NCBI GenBank assembly: GCA_013822245.1
Contig: PNKE01000017.1
Location: 1-64,000 of the forward strand
Direction of reading: 5' to 3'
Source of the DNA: Candidatus Solibacter sp.
GTDB lineage: Bacteria > Acidobacteriota > Terriglobia > Bryobacterales > Bryobacteraceae
DNA length: 64,000 nucleotides
Position 1 is the stretch's first letter. Every line of letters starts with the position of its first letter. The notes under the pieces were generated by a model. That model was not told the origin of the DNA. It was given only the letters and a program-made list of their open reading frames with translations, and ran no database searches. Position numbers and translations under genes: made by a program. Below are positions 52,403-61,047 of the stretch, in pieces.

Positions 52403-53773
52403 TCAACGCCCTCCCGGCACCAGCGTGAAGCTCTGGATCGACAGGTTGGCGCTGCGGTGCATGCGGATGCCGGCCAGGTCGTAGTGCACCGCGATTTCGT
52501 CAAATTCATCGATCCCCGGCTGCGCCGGCATCGGGAACCGCAGCACCACGTCGCCCGCCGCCCGCACCCGCTGCTCGCCTAGGCTAATGCGCCTGCTCTG
52601 CTCCTCCGCCGACGAAATCAGCGTCAGCTTGAGTGCGATGGTCCGGGGTTGTGGATCGGCGTTGCGCACGGCGACTTCGATCGCCGAGCAGCACCGCGTG
52701 CTGATGCGCTGCTGCAGCCGCTGCCTGGCCTGCATGTTCAAGGGCGACCGGTCCACGGCCGTGAAGTTATAGTTCTCCGGCGACTCGCGCACGACTTGAG
52801 AGCTCTTCGGCGGCCTCGCCATAAAGCCGGAGTAGATCCAGTACACGCCGGAGAAATCGATCACGTCGGGCGCCTTGGCGCGCCTGTGCGACATGACGGA
52901 TCGCGAGGCCGGAACCGGCGCGATCAGCTTCACCCCGCGCGGCGGATCGGTCACCAGGATCGCCCCTGACAGCAGGTTCGGGTCGGCCAGCATGATATGC
53001 GACCCAGGCGTTCCTGTGCGGCTCGCCGCTCTCCCACCAGGCGTCGCTGCGCTGGTGAAACTAACCAGTCCCAGAGTGGCAAGCGCCAGCGCGCAGAAGC
53101 CGTGCAGGCCGAGTTCGATCCGAAGCCACCGCCGCAACAACCGCCGCGGAAACCGGTCATCCGGCGCCGCCAGCGCCGCCAGCGCGAAACAGGCGACAAT
53201 CGCGAACACCGCCGACAACGCCGCGCGCCCGTCCACAATGGCGCCCGCGCTCGCCTCCAGCAGCACCACCACGGCGATGGCCGGCGCCAGGTGCGTCTGC
53301 GACGCGCCCTGGGCCTGATAACTGAACAGCGAATCTCCGCCAGCCGCCGCAGGCAAAGCCTCCTGCCCAGGATCGGAGAACCGGTGGAGTAGTTCCGCAG
53401 AAAGGCAGCCCAGCACCCCCGCCCCGAGCACTGCCCCGGGATGACCCTGCGCGATCCATACAACCAGCGGACCCATCCACGCGCCGATGCCCCCAAACGC
53501 CACAGCCGCCTGCTGCGCCCTCTCGTCGGACACGGAACAGAATGCGGGGAACGTGAACCGGGCAGTCGCCGCGCCCGCCAAGCCTGAAAAGCAAACCACC
53601 AGGATCGCCCGCGCAATCGCCCACCCTGTCGAAAGCTCGCTCGCCGGCTGTTGCGGAACCGCGATGGCCGCCGCGAAGCCGGAAGCCAGTAAAGAGGCCA
53701 GCACCGGGATCCACGGCCTGCCCGCGGCCACGCTAACCGCCGCCTGTCCCGGAGTGACAATCGTCAGGCCCAT
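52403..53773 (-). CDS. large membrane protein of unknown function
   Basis: 456 residues from the ATG at 53773. The longer in-frame extension toward 54136 overlaps the prmA start and is unlikely. The first half (about 18-260) holds seven or eight hydrophobic segments. The second half (about 265-456) is a soluble, probably periplasmic, beta-rich domain with ISTRCCSAIEVAVRNADPQP and VLRFPMPAQPGIDEFDEIAV, resembling a beta-sandwich. I do not recognise a family. It is divergent from prmA. Confidence 0.65.
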   Translation of the reverse strand: MGLTIVTPGQAAVSVAAGRPWIPVLASLLASGFAAAIAVPQQPASELSTGWAIARAILVVCFSGLAGAATARFTFPAFCSVSDERAQQAAVAFGGIGAWMGPLVVWIAQGHPGAVLGAGVLGCLSAELLHRFSDPGQEALPAAAGGDSLFSYQAQGASQTHLAPAIAVVVLLEASAGAIVDGRAALSAVFAIVACFALAALAAPDDRFPRRLLRRWLRIELGLHGFCALALATLGLVSFTSAATPGGRAASRTGTPGSHIMLADPNLLSGAILVTDPPRGVKLIAPVPASRSVMSHRRAKAPDVIDFSGVYWIYSGFMARPPKSSQVVRESPENYNFTAVDRSPLNMQARQRLQQRISTRCCSAIEVAVRNADPQPRTIALKLTLISSAEEQSRRISLGEQRVRAAGDVVLRFPMPAQPGIDEFDEIAVHYDLAGIRMHRSANLSIQSFTLVPGGR

Positions 53774-53903
53774 TCGATCTGTCCTGTCTGGATTGTAAGC
53801 CGGAACATTCGAGAATGGACCAGCAAAACACTCGCGGATCCCTGTTTTCGCGCCTGCCCCGTCTCCCAATGCCGGAATCTGCCCCTCCGCGCCGCCAATC
53901 GGT

Positions 53904-53911
53904 ATAGAATC
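53904..53911 (+). promoter_or_regulatory. putative -10 box upstream of prmA
   Basis: TATAGAAT (TAGAAT at 53906-53911) lies 47 bases before the prmA ATG in a GC-rich context. No convincing -35 box was found. Confidence 0.35.
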
Positions 53912-53957
53912 TCTCCATGACTCCGTAGCCTCAACGCTCCGCGGGTTGGAAGTAACC

Positions 53958-54761
53958 ATGTACGTTCTTACTCTCGATTGCCCTGAATCCGAAGCCGAAA
54001 TCCTCTCGGCGGAGCTTTGGGACCATGGCGCCACGGGGATACTCGAGGAGTCGCCTCTGCCCTCACAGTGCAGGCTGAAGGCATGGTTCGCCGACCCCGA
54101 TGGCCTGCTCGACCGCTTCAAGCCCTTTAACCCCACCCTCGACGTCGAAGTCCCCCGCGACTGGGAAGCCGAGTTCCGCCAGGCTTGGCAGCCGTTCTGT
54201 GTCGGGCAGCATCTCTATCTTGCCCCCGAATGGGACGAGTCCCCCGCACCCTCCGGCCGCCGCCGCCTCACCGTCCATCCCGGACTCGCCCTCGGCACCG
54301 GCGCCCATCCGGCCACCCAACTCGCCCTCCTCGCCATGGAAGAGCATGGCGTCGAGGACTCCAGGGTTCTCGACGTCGGCACCGGCTCCGGCATCCTGGC
54401 CGCCGCCGCCGGACTGTTGGGCGCATCGCTCGCCGCCGGTTGCGACATCGACGTCGATTCAGCCGCCATCGCCCACAGAAACCTGCTGGCCGACTGCCTG
54501 CCGCCGCGTGTCTTCACCGGATCGCTCAGATCGGTTGCAACCGGAGCTTTCGACGTTCTGGTCGCCAACATCAACGCCGAAACCCACGCCATGCTGGCCG
54601 CCGATTACGCCCGCGTCGCCCGCCGCGCGGCAATCGTCTCCGGTTACCAGTCAAGGGACGAAGAGCGCGTCCTGCGCGCCATGCAGGCCCACGGCTTCTC
54701 TCCGGCCGCCCGCCACGAAATCGACGGCTGGGTCTGCCTGGTGCTCAACCGCCTCCAGTAG
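53958..54761 (+). CDS. prmA: ribosomal protein L11 methyltransferase
   Basis: 267 residues from the ATG at 53958 (GGAAG upstream). A TTG at 53946 is an alternative. The N-terminal L11-recognition ferredoxin-like domain (about 1-75) is followed by the SAM domain with LALGTGAHPATQLAL near residue 115, VLDVGTGSGILAAAAGLLGA near 137 and the NPPY-equivalent VANINAE near 204. It trimethylates ribosomal protein L11. There is no dnaJ/rsmE neighbour. It precedes the tricorn-like gene by 84 bases. Confidence 0.93.
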   Translation: MYVLTLDCPESEAEILSAELWDHGATGILEESPLPSQCRLKAWFADPDGLLDRFKPFNPTLDVEVPRDWEAEFRQAWQPFCVGQHLYLAPEWDESPAPSGRRRLTVHPGLALGTGAHPATQLALLAMEEHGVEDSRVLDVGTGSGILAAAAGLLGASLAAGCDIDVDSAAIAHRNLLADCLPPRVFTGSLRSVATGAFDVLVANINAETHAMLAADYARVARRAAIVSGYQSRDEERVLRAMQAHGFSPAARHEIDGWVCLVLNRLQ

Positions 54762-54845
54762 CCCTGAACCTCCGGGTGCAACCGCGCCCAAAATGTTGCA
54801 ACGCGCCTCTTCCCCTGCCCTTACAATCATGATTTGGTGCGCAAC

Positions 54846-57800
54846 ATGACAAAATCCATCCTTGCCGTCCTCTTCCTCGCCGCCACGCTCCAGGCCCAGA
54901 CCCTGCTGCCCCAGCGCCCGGCCCTCTCATCTGACTCCATCGTCTTCTCCTACGCCGGCGACCTCTGGCGCGTCCCCCGCCAAGGCGGCGCCGCCATCCG
55001 TCTCACCACCCACCCCGGCGTCGAATCCACCCCCGTCTTCTCCCCCGACGGCCGCACCATCGCCTTCTCCGCCTCTTACGACGGCAACACCGACGTATTC
55101 ACCGTCCCCGCCGCCGGCGGCGTCCCCCTCCGCCTCACCTCCCACCCCTCGCCCGACGTCCCCCTCTCGTTCACCCCCGACGGCAAGCGCATCCTCATCC
55201 GGTCCTCCCGCGACTCCTACACCCGCACCGAGAGCTTCTTCACCATCCCCCTCGCCCCCGGACCCGCCGACGCCCTGCCCTTCCCCATGGGCCACGAAGC
55301 CACCTACTCCGCCGCCGCCGGCCGCATCGCCTACACCCCGCTCGCCCCCGCCTTCACCATCTGGAAACGCTACCGCGGCGGCCGCACCTCCAAGGTCTGG
55401 ATCGGCCAACTCTCAGACTCCAGGGTCGAAGAAATCCCCCGCCAAAACTCCAACGACTTCAACCCCCTCATCACGCCCGACCGCGTCTTCTTCCTCTCCG
55501 ACCGCAACGGCCCCGTCACCCTCTTCGCCTACGAACTCAATACCAAACGCGTCACCGAAGCCATTAAAAACACCGGCCTCGACTACAAATCCGCCTCCCT
55601 CGGCCCCGGCGCCATCGTCCTCGAACGCTTCGGCGCGCTCGAACTCTTCGACCTCAAATCCGGCAAAGTCGCCCCCGTCAAGATCGCCCTCAGCGGCGAC
55701 ATGCCAGGCGTACGCCCCCTCCTCGACAAGGTCGCCTCCCGCATCGTTTCAGTCGAAATCTCCCCCACCGGCGCCCGCGCCCTCTTCGAAGCCCGCGGCG
55801 ACATCTTCACCGTCCCCGCCGAAAAGGGCGACATCCGCAACCTGACAGCCACCTCCAACGCCGCCGAGCGCTCCCCCGTCTGGTCCCCCGACGGCCAGTC
55901 CATCGCCTACCTCTCCGACGTCACCGGCGAGTACCAGATCCACATCGCCCCCCAGAACGGCCTCGGCGAAGTCAAACAATACGACGCCGGCGCCAAAACC
56001 TTCCTCTACCTCTATTCCTGGTCGCCCGACGGCAAGAAGCTCCTCATCCGCGACACCATGCTCCGCCTCGGCATCTTCGACATCGCCTCCGCCAAAACCA
56101 CCTGGATCCCCGGCGACTACTACGATTCCCCCTTCCGCGAGGAGATCAACCCCTCCTGGGCGCCCGACTCCAAGTGGATCCTCTACACCAAACAGCTCCA
56201 GAACCACCTCCGCGCGGTCTTCGTCTACTCCCTCGAATCCTCGAAGGAAACCCAGATCACCGACGGCCTCTCCGACGCCCGCCACGCCCGCTTCGACCCC
56301 AACGGCAAGTACATCTACTTCACCGCCTCCACCAACCAGGGCCTCTCCACCGGCTGGCTCGACATGTCCTCCATCGGCCGCGTCCAGGACCGCAGCGCTT
56401 ACCTCATCGTCCTCGCCAGGACCGAACCCTCCCCCCTCGCCCCCGAAAGCGACGAGGAAAAAGCCGCGGACAAGAAGGACGCGGAGAAGAAAGACGAAGC
56501 CAAACCCGCCGCCGGCGCCAAGCCCGACCCGGCCGCCGCTAAGAAAGACGTCGTTGTCACCATCGACTTCGACGGCATCTCCCAGCGCATCCTCGCCCTG
56601 CCCTTCCCGGCCCGCAACTATTCCCAGCTCGACGCCCCCAAGACCGGCCTCGTCTACCTCGTCGAAGACCCCGCCGTGCCCTCCTTCGGCCCCCCTGCCC
56701 GCACCCTCCACAAGTTCGACCTCAAGACCCGCAAGGTCGACAAAGTCATGGACGGCCTCGCCACCCTCGTCTTCTCCCGCAACGGCGAAAAGATGGTCTT
56801 CCGCCAGGGCCAGCGCTGGGCCATCTCCGGCACATCCGCCCCGCCCCGGCCCGGCGAAGGCACCATCCGCACCGCCGACATGGAGGCCATGATCGATCCC
56901 GTCGCCGAATGGAAGCAGATGTTCTATGAGGTCTGGCGCCTCCAGCGCGACTTCCTCTACGCCCCCAACTTCCACGGCCTCGACCTCGAAAAAGCCAAGG
57001 AAAAATACGCCTCCTACCTCTCCGCCGTCGCCCACCGCGCCGATCTTAACTACCTGTTCGGCGAAATGCTCGGCGAAGTCTCCGTCGGCCACATGTACGT
57101 CGCCGGCGGCGCGTTCCCCGACGTCAAGTCCGTCCCCGTCGGACTGCTCGGCGCCGATTACAAGGTCGAAAACGGCCGCTACCGCTTCGCCCGCGTCTAC
57201 GACGGCGAAAACTGGAACCCCTCGCTCCGCGCCCCGCTCACCCAGCCCGGCGTCAACGTGAAGGCCGGCGAATACCTGCTCGCCGTCAACGGCCGCGACG
57301 TCACCGCCAACGACGAAGTCTACAGCTTCTTCCAGGGCCTCTCCGGCAGGAGCGTCGTCCTCAAGGTCGGCCCCAACCCCGATGGCGCCGGCTCCCGCGA
57401 CGTCACCGCCGTCCCGGTCCCCAACGAAGGCGGCCTCCGCTACATGGCCTGGATCGAGGACAACCGCCGCAAGGTTGATCAACTCTCCGGCGGCCGGCTC
57501 GGCTACGTCCACCTGCCCAACACAGCCGAACAGGGCTATACCAACTTCAACCGCTGGTTCTTCGCCCAGGTCGGCAAACAGGGCATGGTCCTCGACGAGC
57601 GCTTCAACGGCGGCGGCTCTGTCGCCGACTACATCGTCGATTACCTCCGCCGGCCCCTGCTCAACTTCTTCTCCACCCGCGCCGGCAACGACTTCACCAC
57701 CCCCATGAACGCCGTCTTCGGACCCAAGGTCATGATCGTCAACGAATTCGCCGGCTCCGGCGGCGACGCCATGCCCTGGATGTTCCGCAAGCTCAAAATC

Positions 57801-58103
57801 GGCCCCCTCGTCGGCATGAGAACCTGGGGCGGCCTGGTCGGCATCTTCGGCTATCCGTCGCTTCTTGACGGCGGCCGCGTCACCGCCCCCAACCTCGCCT
57901 TCTACAACACTGAAGGCCAGTGGGATGTCGAAAACCACGGCGTCGCCCCCGACGTCGAAATCGACTTCGACCCCGCCCTCGTCCGCCTGGGCAAGGACCC
58001 GCAACTGGAAAAAGCCGTCGCCCTCGCCCTCGAACAGCTCGAAAAATCGCCGCTGCCCAAATATCAGCGCCCCGCCTACCCCGACTACCACAACAAACGC
58101 TGA
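54846..58103 (+). CDS. exported tricorn-protease-like S41 peptidase
   Basis: 1085 residues from the ATG at 54846. In-frame TTG/GTG codons at 54834-54837 could also be used. It has a signal peptide (MTKSILAVLFLAATLQAQ). Two PD40/WD40-type propeller regions cover about 30-330 and 330-640. A Lys/Ala-rich linker (about 535-565) lies between them. The C1 helical domain has YLFGEMLGEVSVGHMYV (catalytic His). A PDZ domain (about 770-860) and an S41 domain with the nucleophile in EFAGSGGDAMPW follow. Tricorn-like enzymes degrade peptides. Here secretion to the periplasm is indicated. Confidence 0.92.
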   Translation: MTKSILAVLFLAATLQAQTLLPQRPALSSDSIVFSYAGDLWRVPRQGGAAIRLTTHPGVESTPVFSPDGRTIAFSASYDGNTDVFTVPAAGGVPLRLTSHPSPDVPLSFTPDGKRILIRSSRDSYTRTESFFTIPLAPGPADALPFPMGHEATYSAAAGRIAYTPLAPAFTIWKRYRGGRTSKVWIGQLSDSRVEEIPRQNSNDFNPLITPDRVFFLSDRNGPVTLFAYELNTKRVTEAIKNTGLDYKSASLGPGAIVLERFGALELFDLKSGKVAPVKIALSGDMPGVRPLLDKVASRIVSVEISPTGARALFEARGDIFTVPAEKGDIRNLTATSNAAERSPVWSPDGQSIAYLSDVTGEYQIHIAPQNGLGEVKQYDAGAKTFLYLYSWSPDGKKLLIRDTMLRLGIFDIASAKTTWIPGDYYDSPFREEINPSWAPDSKWILYTKQLQNHLRAVFVYSLESSKETQITDGLSDARHARFDPNGKYIYFTASTNQGLSTGWLDMSSIGRVQDRSAYLIVLARTEPSPLAPESDEEKAADKKDAEKKDEAKPAAGAKPDPAAAKKDVVVTIDFDGISQRILALPFPARNYSQLDAPKTGLVYLVEDPAVPSFGPPARTLHKFDLKTRKVDKVMDGLATLVFSRNGEKMVFRQGQRWAISGTSAPPRPGEGTIRTADMEAMIDPVAEWKQMFYEVWRLQRDFLYAPNFHGLDLEKAKEKYASYLSAVAHRADLNYLFGEMLGEVSVGHMYVAGGAFPDVKSVPVGLLGADYKVENGRYRFARVYDGENWNPSLRAPLTQPGVNVKAGEYLLAVNGRDVTANDEVYSFFQGLSGRSVVLKVGPNPDGAGSRDVTAVPVPNEGGLRYMAWIEDNRRKVDQLSGGRLGYVHLPNTAEQGYTNFNRWFFAQVGKQGMVLDERFNGGGSVADYIVDYLRRPLLNFFSTRAGNDFTTPMNAVFGPKVMIVNEFAGSGGDAMPWMFRKLKIGPLVGMRTWGGLVGIFGYPSLLDGGRVTAPNLAFYNTEGQWDVENHGVAPDVEIDFDPALVRLGKDPQLEKAVALALEQLEKSPLPKYQRPAYPDYHNKR

Positions 58104-58134
58104 TCCAACATCCGTCCAAACCAACCGGTTCCGG

Positions 58135-58335
58135 GCTTTCGCTCGGCGGCAGGCTCGGTCTGCGTTCACTCGGGCAAGGCGGCGAAACCCGCAGATACGC
58201 CTCCTCGGCGTGGTCCATGTGCGGCCAGTCGCGTTCGGCGCGCGACATGCGGAAGGTGCGCCGAAAAGTTCGCGGAGGCGGTTTGCCGGTCAGGTTGGAT
58301 TCGGCGGCGGCTGCGACGTGGATGCGTTGAAGGAA
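58135..58335 (-). pseudogene. decayed copy of a response-regulator hinge plus XRE HTH
   Basis: The minus strand reads, without a frameshift over about 67 codons, AAAAESNLTGK..., then MSRAERDWPHMDHAEEAYLR and VSPPCPSERRPSLPPSES. This aligns collinearly with residues about 128-195 of the intact response regulator at 60406-61047 (ETYSLGK..., MLRAERDWSLKDLAEAAHLS, VSQLSSIERGANLPSIES). At DNA level the RAERDW segment is nearly identical. There is no REC domain and no plausible start, so it is a remnant or partial duplication. Confidence 0.7.
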
Positions 58336-58632
58336 GCAGCGCCACGATCATCACCGCCGGCCCAACCGGCGCGGACACTCTCCCCGGCCCCCCTCTCTTG
58401 CGCGTCAATACCCCTCAATCGATAGGCAATCTGTTCATTATTAATCACGATTTGTAAAACAAAGTGAATCGTGAAACTTTAATCTTGAATTGCCGCTCCA
58501 GACGCCGGCGGCGCTGCCTTCTTGCGAAACATCAGCCCGTGGCAGTGCGTCCAATCAGTAGCTGCGCGACACGTGTCCCGCCATCCGCGGAGCGGCGAAG
58601 GCGAAGCGGCGGAGTTATCAAGTCATCATTAA
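58336..58632. promoter_or_regulatory. intergenic region with AT-rich patch and inverted repeat
   Basis: This region precedes the PAD-like gene. TCACGATT (58445-58452) and AATCGTGA (58467-58474) form a perfect 8-bp inverted repeat, 14 bases apart, inside an unusually AT-rich 60-base patch that also offers promoter-like TTGTAA and TTTAAT. It may be an operator-promoter for the downstream gene. The rest (58500-58620) shows no recognisable feature. Confidence 0.45.
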
Positions 58633-60561
58633 ATGCTGAAACAATTAATTCATCTTCTTCTTGTATGTCTTCCATGCTTGCAGGCCGCGATTCAGTTTGT
58701 CGACGTCCCGGCCAATAGGCGGTTTCCCAACGCCCGCGAGTCCGGGGCGATCCGCTTTGCCTGCGCGGCGTCGCGGGACGAACTCGCCGGCTTCTTTGCC
58801 GCGCAGGGCCTGCGCTTCGACGCCGCGCTGGAGCGCGTCAACAACAACAGCGTCTGCCACATCCACTACCTGCCCACGCTGAAGGGGTTCCGCGCACACC
58901 CGGACTCGGCCCCGGCGCGCCAGATCTTCCTCGATCTCGAGCACAAGTCCCTGCTGGCCCGCCGCACCCTGGTCTTCGGCGACAGCATCGACATGGCGAA
59001 GGTCATCCTCGCCGAACTGCCGCGCCCGCTGGATGTGGCGTTCAGCGTCCCTTCGAACGTCAAGGGTCCTTACTACGAAAACGCACTGCGGCATTACTTC
59101 CCCGGACACGCCGGCCGGATCTGGCTCCGCAACCGCCCGGCGGAAGCGCACCAGACCTGGGCACAGGACTATATGAAGAGCGGCGACGCCGGCGGCCAGA
59201 CCCGCGTGCTCATGCCGCGCCGCGCCTTCGAGGGACAGGCCGCCTATGGCGATACCTACAACGGCCTGCTGAATAGCTTCTCCCAAAGGACCTGGGTCCG
59301 CTCGAAACTCGCCTGGGAGGGCGGCGACCTCATCTTCACCCACGACCCCCGAGACCCCTCGCGGCTGCTGCTGTTCTTCGGCGACGCCGCCCGCCAGTAC
59401 TGGGGAGCCACGCTCACCGGCGGCGAATACGGTTACGTGCTGGCAACCGAATTCGGAGCCGCCGAGGCCGTCTACATGGGCGGCATCGCTCCGCACGCGG
59501 ACTACTTCGTTTCGTTCCTTCCGTCCGACGATATCGCCCTGGTGGCGGCCGCTCACCAGGAGGACTACGAACTCAGCCGCAACGCACTCGAGTTGCTGCT
59601 CTCCGTCGTCACACGGCCGCTGCCGCCGGTGCTCGAGCGCCTGCGGACGGTCCACGAAACTCGGCAATCGGCATTCGGCCACAACGCCAAGCTGGCGCTG
59701 GCCTTGATCGCCCAGGCGCGGGCCGAATCGCACACTTGGGCGACGCCAGTCAGCGCCGAAGTCTATCAACGCCTGATGGCGCACATTGCGGATAACTGCG
59801 CCGGCGATGCCGCCAGTTGCCTTTCCGAAGCTCGGCTCCCCGGCCTGATCGACAATCAGCCTGACCTGTTGCGCGATTGGGTCGAGTTCACTCTTCAGTT
59901 GCGAACCGCGGAACTGCTGCCTCGCGCCCTTCTTTCCGTCATGGAGAGCCAGATCCCCGGTTCAGCGATGCCCGGCCAGGCGCGGGCCGAGGAGCGGATC
60001 CAGGAGCTGACCCGCTTGGGTTACACCGTCATCCGCACGCCCGCCTTCGGCGCCAGCCTGACTTCCGAAGCCCGCTGGGCGGGTATCAGCTACGTCAATT
60101 CCGCGCTCATCGACAACACCCTCTTCGTGCCCGTCTTCGGACTCGGCGCGCCCGAGCAGCGCTTCCTCGGCCATTTACGCGCCCAGTTGCCGCCGCATTA
60201 CCGCGTCGTCCCTGTCTACGCCCGCTACGCGCAGCTTCATAACGGCGGAGCGCACTGCATCATGGCCTTCATCCGCGAATCCCGCGCCGCCGCGTCAGCC
60301 GCCATCCCGGCGGAACTCGACAGGCGGCCCGGACCCGCCCGAGTCCAAGCAGGCCGGGTTTCGCCCAAGCCTCCACGCCGCACCTCGCGCATGCCCGCCC
60401 GCAACTCAGAAATCGATCGCCGCCAGCAGTTCGCTTGGCTTGGCGTCGAAGGCGCGGGCAATGGCCAGCAGGCTTTCGATCGACGGCAGGTTCGCTCCAC
60501 GCTCGATCGAGGAAAGCTGCGACACCGACAGATGCGCCGCTTCGGCCAGGTCTTTCAGTGA
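58633..60561 (+). CDS. exported guanidino-deiminase-fold (PAD/agmatine-deiminase-like) protein
   Basis: 642 residues with a signal peptide (MLKQLIHLLLVCLPCLQAAI). The pattern of guanidine-modifying enzymes is visible in order: QTWAQDYMKSG (Asp179), AWEGGDLIF (Glu229), APHADYFVSFLP (His288, Asp290) and near the end LHNGGAHCIMAFI with the candidate nucleophile Cys542. An insertion of about 150 residues separates the halves. The fold should end near residue 550. The last 90 residues are Arg/Pro-rich and run antisense over the response-regulator gene for 156 bases, which suggests stop loss or a misplaced stop. The substrate is unknown. Confidence 0.7.
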   Translation: MLKQLIHLLLVCLPCLQAAIQFVDVPANRRFPNARESGAIRFACAASRDELAGFFAAQGLRFDAALERVNNNSVCHIHYLPTLKGFRAHPDSAPARQIFLDLEHKSLLARRTLVFGDSIDMAKVILAELPRPLDVAFSVPSNVKGPYYENALRHYFPGHAGRIWLRNRPAEAHQTWAQDYMKSGDAGGQTRVLMPRRAFEGQAAYGDTYNGLLNSFSQRTWVRSKLAWEGGDLIFTHDPRDPSRLLLFFGDAARQYWGATLTGGEYGYVLATEFGAAEAVYMGGIAPHADYFVSFLPSDDIALVAAAHQEDYELSRNALELLLSVVTRPLPPVLERLRTVHETRQSAFGHNAKLALALIAQARAESHTWATPVSAEVYQRLMAHIADNCAGDAASCLSEARLPGLIDNQPDLLRDWVEFTLQLRTAELLPRALLSVMESQIPGSAMPGQARAEERIQELTRLGYTVIRTPAFGASLTSEARWAGISYVNSALIDNTLFVPVFGLGAPEQRFLGHLRAQLPPHYRVVPVYARYAQLHNGGAHCIMAFIRESRAAASAAIPAELDRRPGPARVQAGRVSPKPPRRTSRMPARNSEIDRRQQFAWLGVEGAGNGQQAFDRRQVRSTLDRGKLRHRQMRRFGQVFQ

Positions 60562-61047
60562 CCAGTCGCGCTCGGCGCGCAACATGCGCACGCGGTGGCC
60601 CAGGCGCTCCCGCAGCCGGTCCTGCGGCGACTTGCCGAGCGAGTAGGTCTCGATGGCATTGGCCAGCACCTGGCGCAACTGGGCGATGGAGAAGGGCTTT
60701 GCTATGTAGTCGAAGACCTTCATCTTGAATGTCGCGCGCATGTCTTCCAGCGACGGGTAGCCCGTCACCACGATCACGCACAGCCCCGGCCAGCGGGCGA
60801 GAAGTTGTTCCAGCACCTTGTCGCCGCGGACCTTGCCCATCTTCATGTCCAGCAGCACGATGCCCGGCTGCCGCGCCTCGGCGGCGGCGTAAAGCTGGTC
60901 CGGATGGGCGAACGAAAAGACTTTGTACTGGCCCTCGTCGGCAAGCAGGTCTTCGACATACTGCCGGAAATCGGCGTCGTCGTCGAGGATGGCGACTTCG
61001 ACCAGGGAGTCGGGCGGGTCAACCGCCGAGTCGGGCTTGGCGCTCAT
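60406..61047 (-). CDS. response regulator with XRE-type helix-turn-helix output
   Basis: 213 residues from the ATG at 61047 (AGGAG eight bases upstream; a GTG at 61056 is possible). The REC domain has acidic pair LDDDAD (Asp22, Asp23), phospho-acceptor Asp67 in LLDMKMG, Thr95 and Lys117 (AKPF). After a hinge, a Cro/C1 HTH spans about 145-205 (LRAERDWSLKDLAEAAHLSV, SQLSSIERG). HTH_3 output is rare among response regulators, which mostly use OmpR, NarL or Fis types. It overlaps its kinase gene by 4 bp, and its 3' end is overlapped by the convergent PAD-like frame. Confidence 0.92.
   Translation of the reverse strand: MSAKPDSAVDPPDSLVEVAILDDDADFRQYVEDLLADEGQYKVFSFAHPDQLYAAAEARQPGIVLLDMKMGKVRGDKVLEQLLARWPGLCVIVVTGYPSLEDMRATFKMKVFDYIAKPFSIAQLRQVLANAIETYSLGKSPQDRLRERLGHRVRMLRAERDWSLKDLAEAAHLSVSQLSSIERGANLPSIESLLAIARAFDAKPSELLAAIDF

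Noticed and set aside
55749-58169. An 806-codon open frame antisense to the tricorn-like gene.
   Set aside because: It is a composition artefact of GC-rich codons: Gly/Asp/Val/Glu-rich with no domain, while the plus strand encodes a complete tricorn-like protease.
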